Assembly: GCF_001282785.1 (NCBI RefSeq)
Contig: NZ_CVUA01000001.1
Span: 1,550,001 to 1,614,000 of the forward strand
Direction of reading: 5' to 3'
Source: Halolamina sediminis
GTDB lineage: Archaea; Halobacteriota; Halobacteria; Halobacteriales; Haloferacaceae
DNA: 64,000 nucleotides
Part shown: positions 62,344 to 64,000 of the stretch, piece by piece
How positions within the stretch are numbered: position 1 is the first letter of the stretch
Layout: every line of letters starts with the position of its first letter
Position numbers and translations under genes: made by a program
Notes under the pieces: model-generated
Databases searched by the model: none
Told to the model about the DNA's origin: nothing
Seen by the model: only the letters and a program-made list of their open reading frames with translations

Positions 62344-62670
62344 TCAGCGGTAGGCTTGACTCGCGCGGCGCTCCACGTCGACCTCGACGCGGATGGAGTC
62401 GGGAAGGTCGGTCGCGACGACTTCGCGGGCGATGTGGTCGGAGCCGTGGATCTCCAGCCAGCGAGTGTACACCGTGTAGTTCCACGGGTCGATCTGCTCG
62501 CCCGGCTGGCACCGGCAGTACAGCGGGACCGCGTGGTGTTCGGGCTGTTCCTGGTGAGGGCCCTTGCACTCTGCGCCCTTGCGCTCGACGCGCTGTTTGA
62601 GCCCGTCGACCGTGTCGTCTAGTACGTCCCGGTCCCCGCTCCGGAACGTAAGCGTCGTTACGAAGGTCAT
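62344..62670 (-). CDS. Short uS10-like protein
   Basis: 108 residues resembling ribosomal protein uS10/mL48: VTTLTFRSGDRDVLDDTVDGL at the start, the loop with PLYCRCQPGEQIDPWNY in the middle and SIRVEVDVE at the end. It is not the canonical rps10, lacks its usual EF-1-alpha neighbour, and holds three cysteines (CKG, CRC). Possibly a haloarchaeal paralogue used in stress or another complex. Confidence 0.75.
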   Translation of the reverse strand: MTFVTTLTFRSGDRDVLDDTVDGLKQRVERKGAECKGPHQEQPEHHAVPLYCRCQPGEQIDPWNYTVYTRWLEIHGSDHIAREVVATDLPDSIRVEVDVERRASQAYR

Positions 62671-62787
62671 ACTCGGTGGTTGGGTTCGAGCGTGAAAAGC
62701 GCATCTACCGGCTCCCGCGCCGGGAGCGTGCGCGGGGATTTCGGCCCACCGAAGCCAATTTAAGAGCACGACGCTTACCCGAACGCA

Positions 62788-63246
62788 ATGACGGTCGAAG
62801 CGACGTCTGCCGGAGCCATCCTCTTCCGCGACACCCGCGGCGAACGGGAGTATCTCCTCCTGAAGAGCCGACCGGGGGACTGGGAGTTCCCCAAGGGCGG
62901 GGTCGAGGGGGAAGAGGAGCTCCAGCAGACCGCGATCCGCGAAGTGACGGAGGAAGCCGGTATCGAGGACTTCAGACTCATCGACGGCTTCCGCAAGGAG
63001 TACGACTACGTGTTCGAGGCCGACGGGAACACGATCCACAAGACGGTCCACCTGTTCATCGCCCGGTCGTTCGAGGCCAGCGCGGAGCTCTCCGCCGAGC
63101 ACCGCGACATGCAGTGGCGCGACTACGACCAGGCGCTCAACACGATCACGCAGGACGGCCCCCGCGAGATCCTCGAGGACGCCCACGACTACCTCGACGA
63201 GGTCAAGGAGGCCGAGGGCGAGGGGTACGTCGGCACGCCGGCGTAA
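62788..63246 (+). CDS. NUDIX hydrolase (diadenosine-tetraphosphatase type)
   Basis: 152 residues. The NUDIX box runs from GGVEGE to REVTEEAGI (about residues 36-58) with all Glu ligands. SRPGDWEFPKGG and a C-terminal helix match archaeal Ap4A hydrolases. TTTAAG about 28 bp upstream of the ATG suggests a leaderless transcript. Confidence 0.92.
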   Translation: MTVEATSAGAILFRDTRGEREYLLLKSRPGDWEFPKGGVEGEEELQQTAIREVTEEAGIEDFRLIDGFRKEYDYVFEADGNTIHKTVHLFIARSFEASAELSAEHRDMQWRDYDQALNTITQDGPREILEDAHDYLDEVKEAEGEGYVGTPA

Positions 63247-63249
63247 GCG

Positions 63250-64000
63250 GTGCCGACCCCCGCCACCGACTCGGAGTTCTCCTTCGAACTTCTGGTCTGT
63301 CGCTGGGCGGAGCTGGGCTGGCCGCCCGGCGACGACGCCGCGGGGAGTGACGACGCCGCGCCCGTGCTCGTCTCGCGCCAACTCGGGACGAAGAAGCGCC
63401 GCTGGGACACGATCGTGATCGAGTGCGACCCCGAGGGGCTCGCCGCGCGCCGCGAGTTCGGCGACCGGACCATCGACGGCGACCTCCTGCCGGTGGTCCG
63501 CCACGCGCCCGCCGAGTGGGAATACTACCGCGACGCGCTCCCGGACCCGGGCTACCCGTGGCGCTACGTCCGGGAGGCGATCCACCGCGCCGCCGCCCGC
63601 GGGCTGGTCGAGAAGCGAAAGAACGGCAACCGGATCGAGATCCGGCGGAAACGGCCCTACCCCGACTGGGTGTCCCGGATCATCGCGATCGAGAACAAGC
63701 CGGACCTCGACGCGAGCGCCGCCGCCGCGCTGTCGGACCAGCTCGAACACGACGTGGACACCGCGCTGGCCGACGAGGTGTGGCTCGCGACCGGGCGGAC
63801 GGGCGAGCGGGTGGAGCCGGCGCTGCTGCGGCAGTTCCCCGTGGAGGCGGGCGTGCTCACGTTCGACTTCTCGGCCGGCACATCCGCGGACGCGGCGGCG
63901 GTGGACTGGCTCCCGTCGGCGCTGGACCCCACGGCTGGCGGGGAGCGGTTCGATTCCGCGGAGAAAGCGCGGCGCCGACGGCTGATCGCCGAGCGTGCCT
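63250..64000 (+). CDS. DUF5787-like protein, 5' part (runs off the window)
   Basis: At least 250 residues from GTG 63250, 3 bp after the NUDIX stop. Pattern WDTIVIECD followed much later by IIAIENKPDL (Asp, then Glu-Asn-Lys) hints at a PD-(D/E)XK-like fold, which I infer. A winged-helix-like stretch lies between (PWRYVREAIHRAAARGLVEK). Probably co-transcribed with the NUDIX gene. The 3' end is not visible. Confidence 0.78.
   Translation, partial: MPTPATDSEFSFELLVCRWAELGWPPGDDAAGSDDAAPVLVSRQLGTKKRRWDTIVIECDPEGLAARREFGDRTIDGDLLPVVRHAPAEWEYYRDALPDPGYPWRYVREAIHRAAARGLVEKRKNGNRIEIRRKRPYPDWVSRIIAIENKPDLDASAAAALSDQLEHDVDTALADEVWLATGRTGERVEPALLRQFPVEAGVLTFDFSAGTSADAAAVDWLPSALDPTAGGERFDSAEKARRRRLIAERA

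Overview
The window is chromosomal DNA of a haloarchaeon (class Halobacteria). The evidence is very high GC in most of the window, strongly acidic predicted proteins, TTTAAG/CTTAA-type TATA boxes placed about 26 bp before many start codons (leaderless transcripts), an archaeal 7S SRP RNA, and families typical of this group: the J-domain ferredoxin fusion, the CtaA/CtaB fusion, an archaeal RibL FAD synthase and a thiolase paired with a DUF35 protein. I cannot name the genus.

Region 1 (1-28,125) is ordinary high-GC core. It holds the 3' end of a sensor kinase, pyrB-pyrI, a heme O synthase fusion with a small membrane partner, ribL with a JAMM protease, a RecJ-like DHH protein, a secreted phospholipase-D-like protein, the thiolase/DUF35 pair, the SRP RNA, an OYE-family reductase, a NIF3-like protein, a methyltransferase, the J-domain ferredoxin, a cupin, a copper chaperone, an FtsZ-like protein, a DICT sensor, a MOT1-type transporter, a TPP enzyme, an SLC13 permease, an aldo/keto reductase and a cytidine-deaminase-like enzyme. 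Two places carry copies of a 36-37 bp hairpin repeat just after a stop codon.

Region 2 (about 28,126-45,369) is an accessory island of visibly lower GC and different codon use. It runs from a hairpin-rich non-coding stretch and an IS5-family element (28,620-29,558, 17-bp terminal inverted repeats) up to the 3' end of a tRNA-Arg gene. In order it carries a winged-helix-like protein with a probable frameshift, a PD-(D/E)XK nuclease on the opposite strand, a three-gene overlapping operon (helicase-like protein without a Walker A motif, stand-alone Fe-S RecB-type nuclease, UvrD-type helicase fused to a second Fe-S nuclease), a DUF234-type ATPase, an Mrr-type endonuclease with a zinc ribbon and membrane anchor, an unrecognised zinc-ribbon protein with a duplicated domain, an RHH/PIN toxin-antitoxin pair and a TraB-like protein. 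This looks like a DNA-defence island. The three-gene operon resembles an AddAB-type machine split over three polypeptides and is the best candidate here for an under-described system. Two genes of the island are preceded by short leaderless ORFs that overlap them.

Region 3 (45,444-64,000) returns to high-GC core: a RecA/KaiC-like ATPase, a CoA-binding protein, a phosphoglucomutase-family enzyme, acylphosphatase, an FAH-family hydrolase, a decayed D-2-hydroxyacid dehydrogenase, cysteine synthase, a complete BMP-type (nucleoside-type) ABC importer, a geranylgeranyl-reductase-family flavoprotein, an M20 amidohydrolase divergent from an NhaC-type antiporter, a short uS10-like protein, a NUDIX hydrolase and the 5' part of a DUF5787-like gene.
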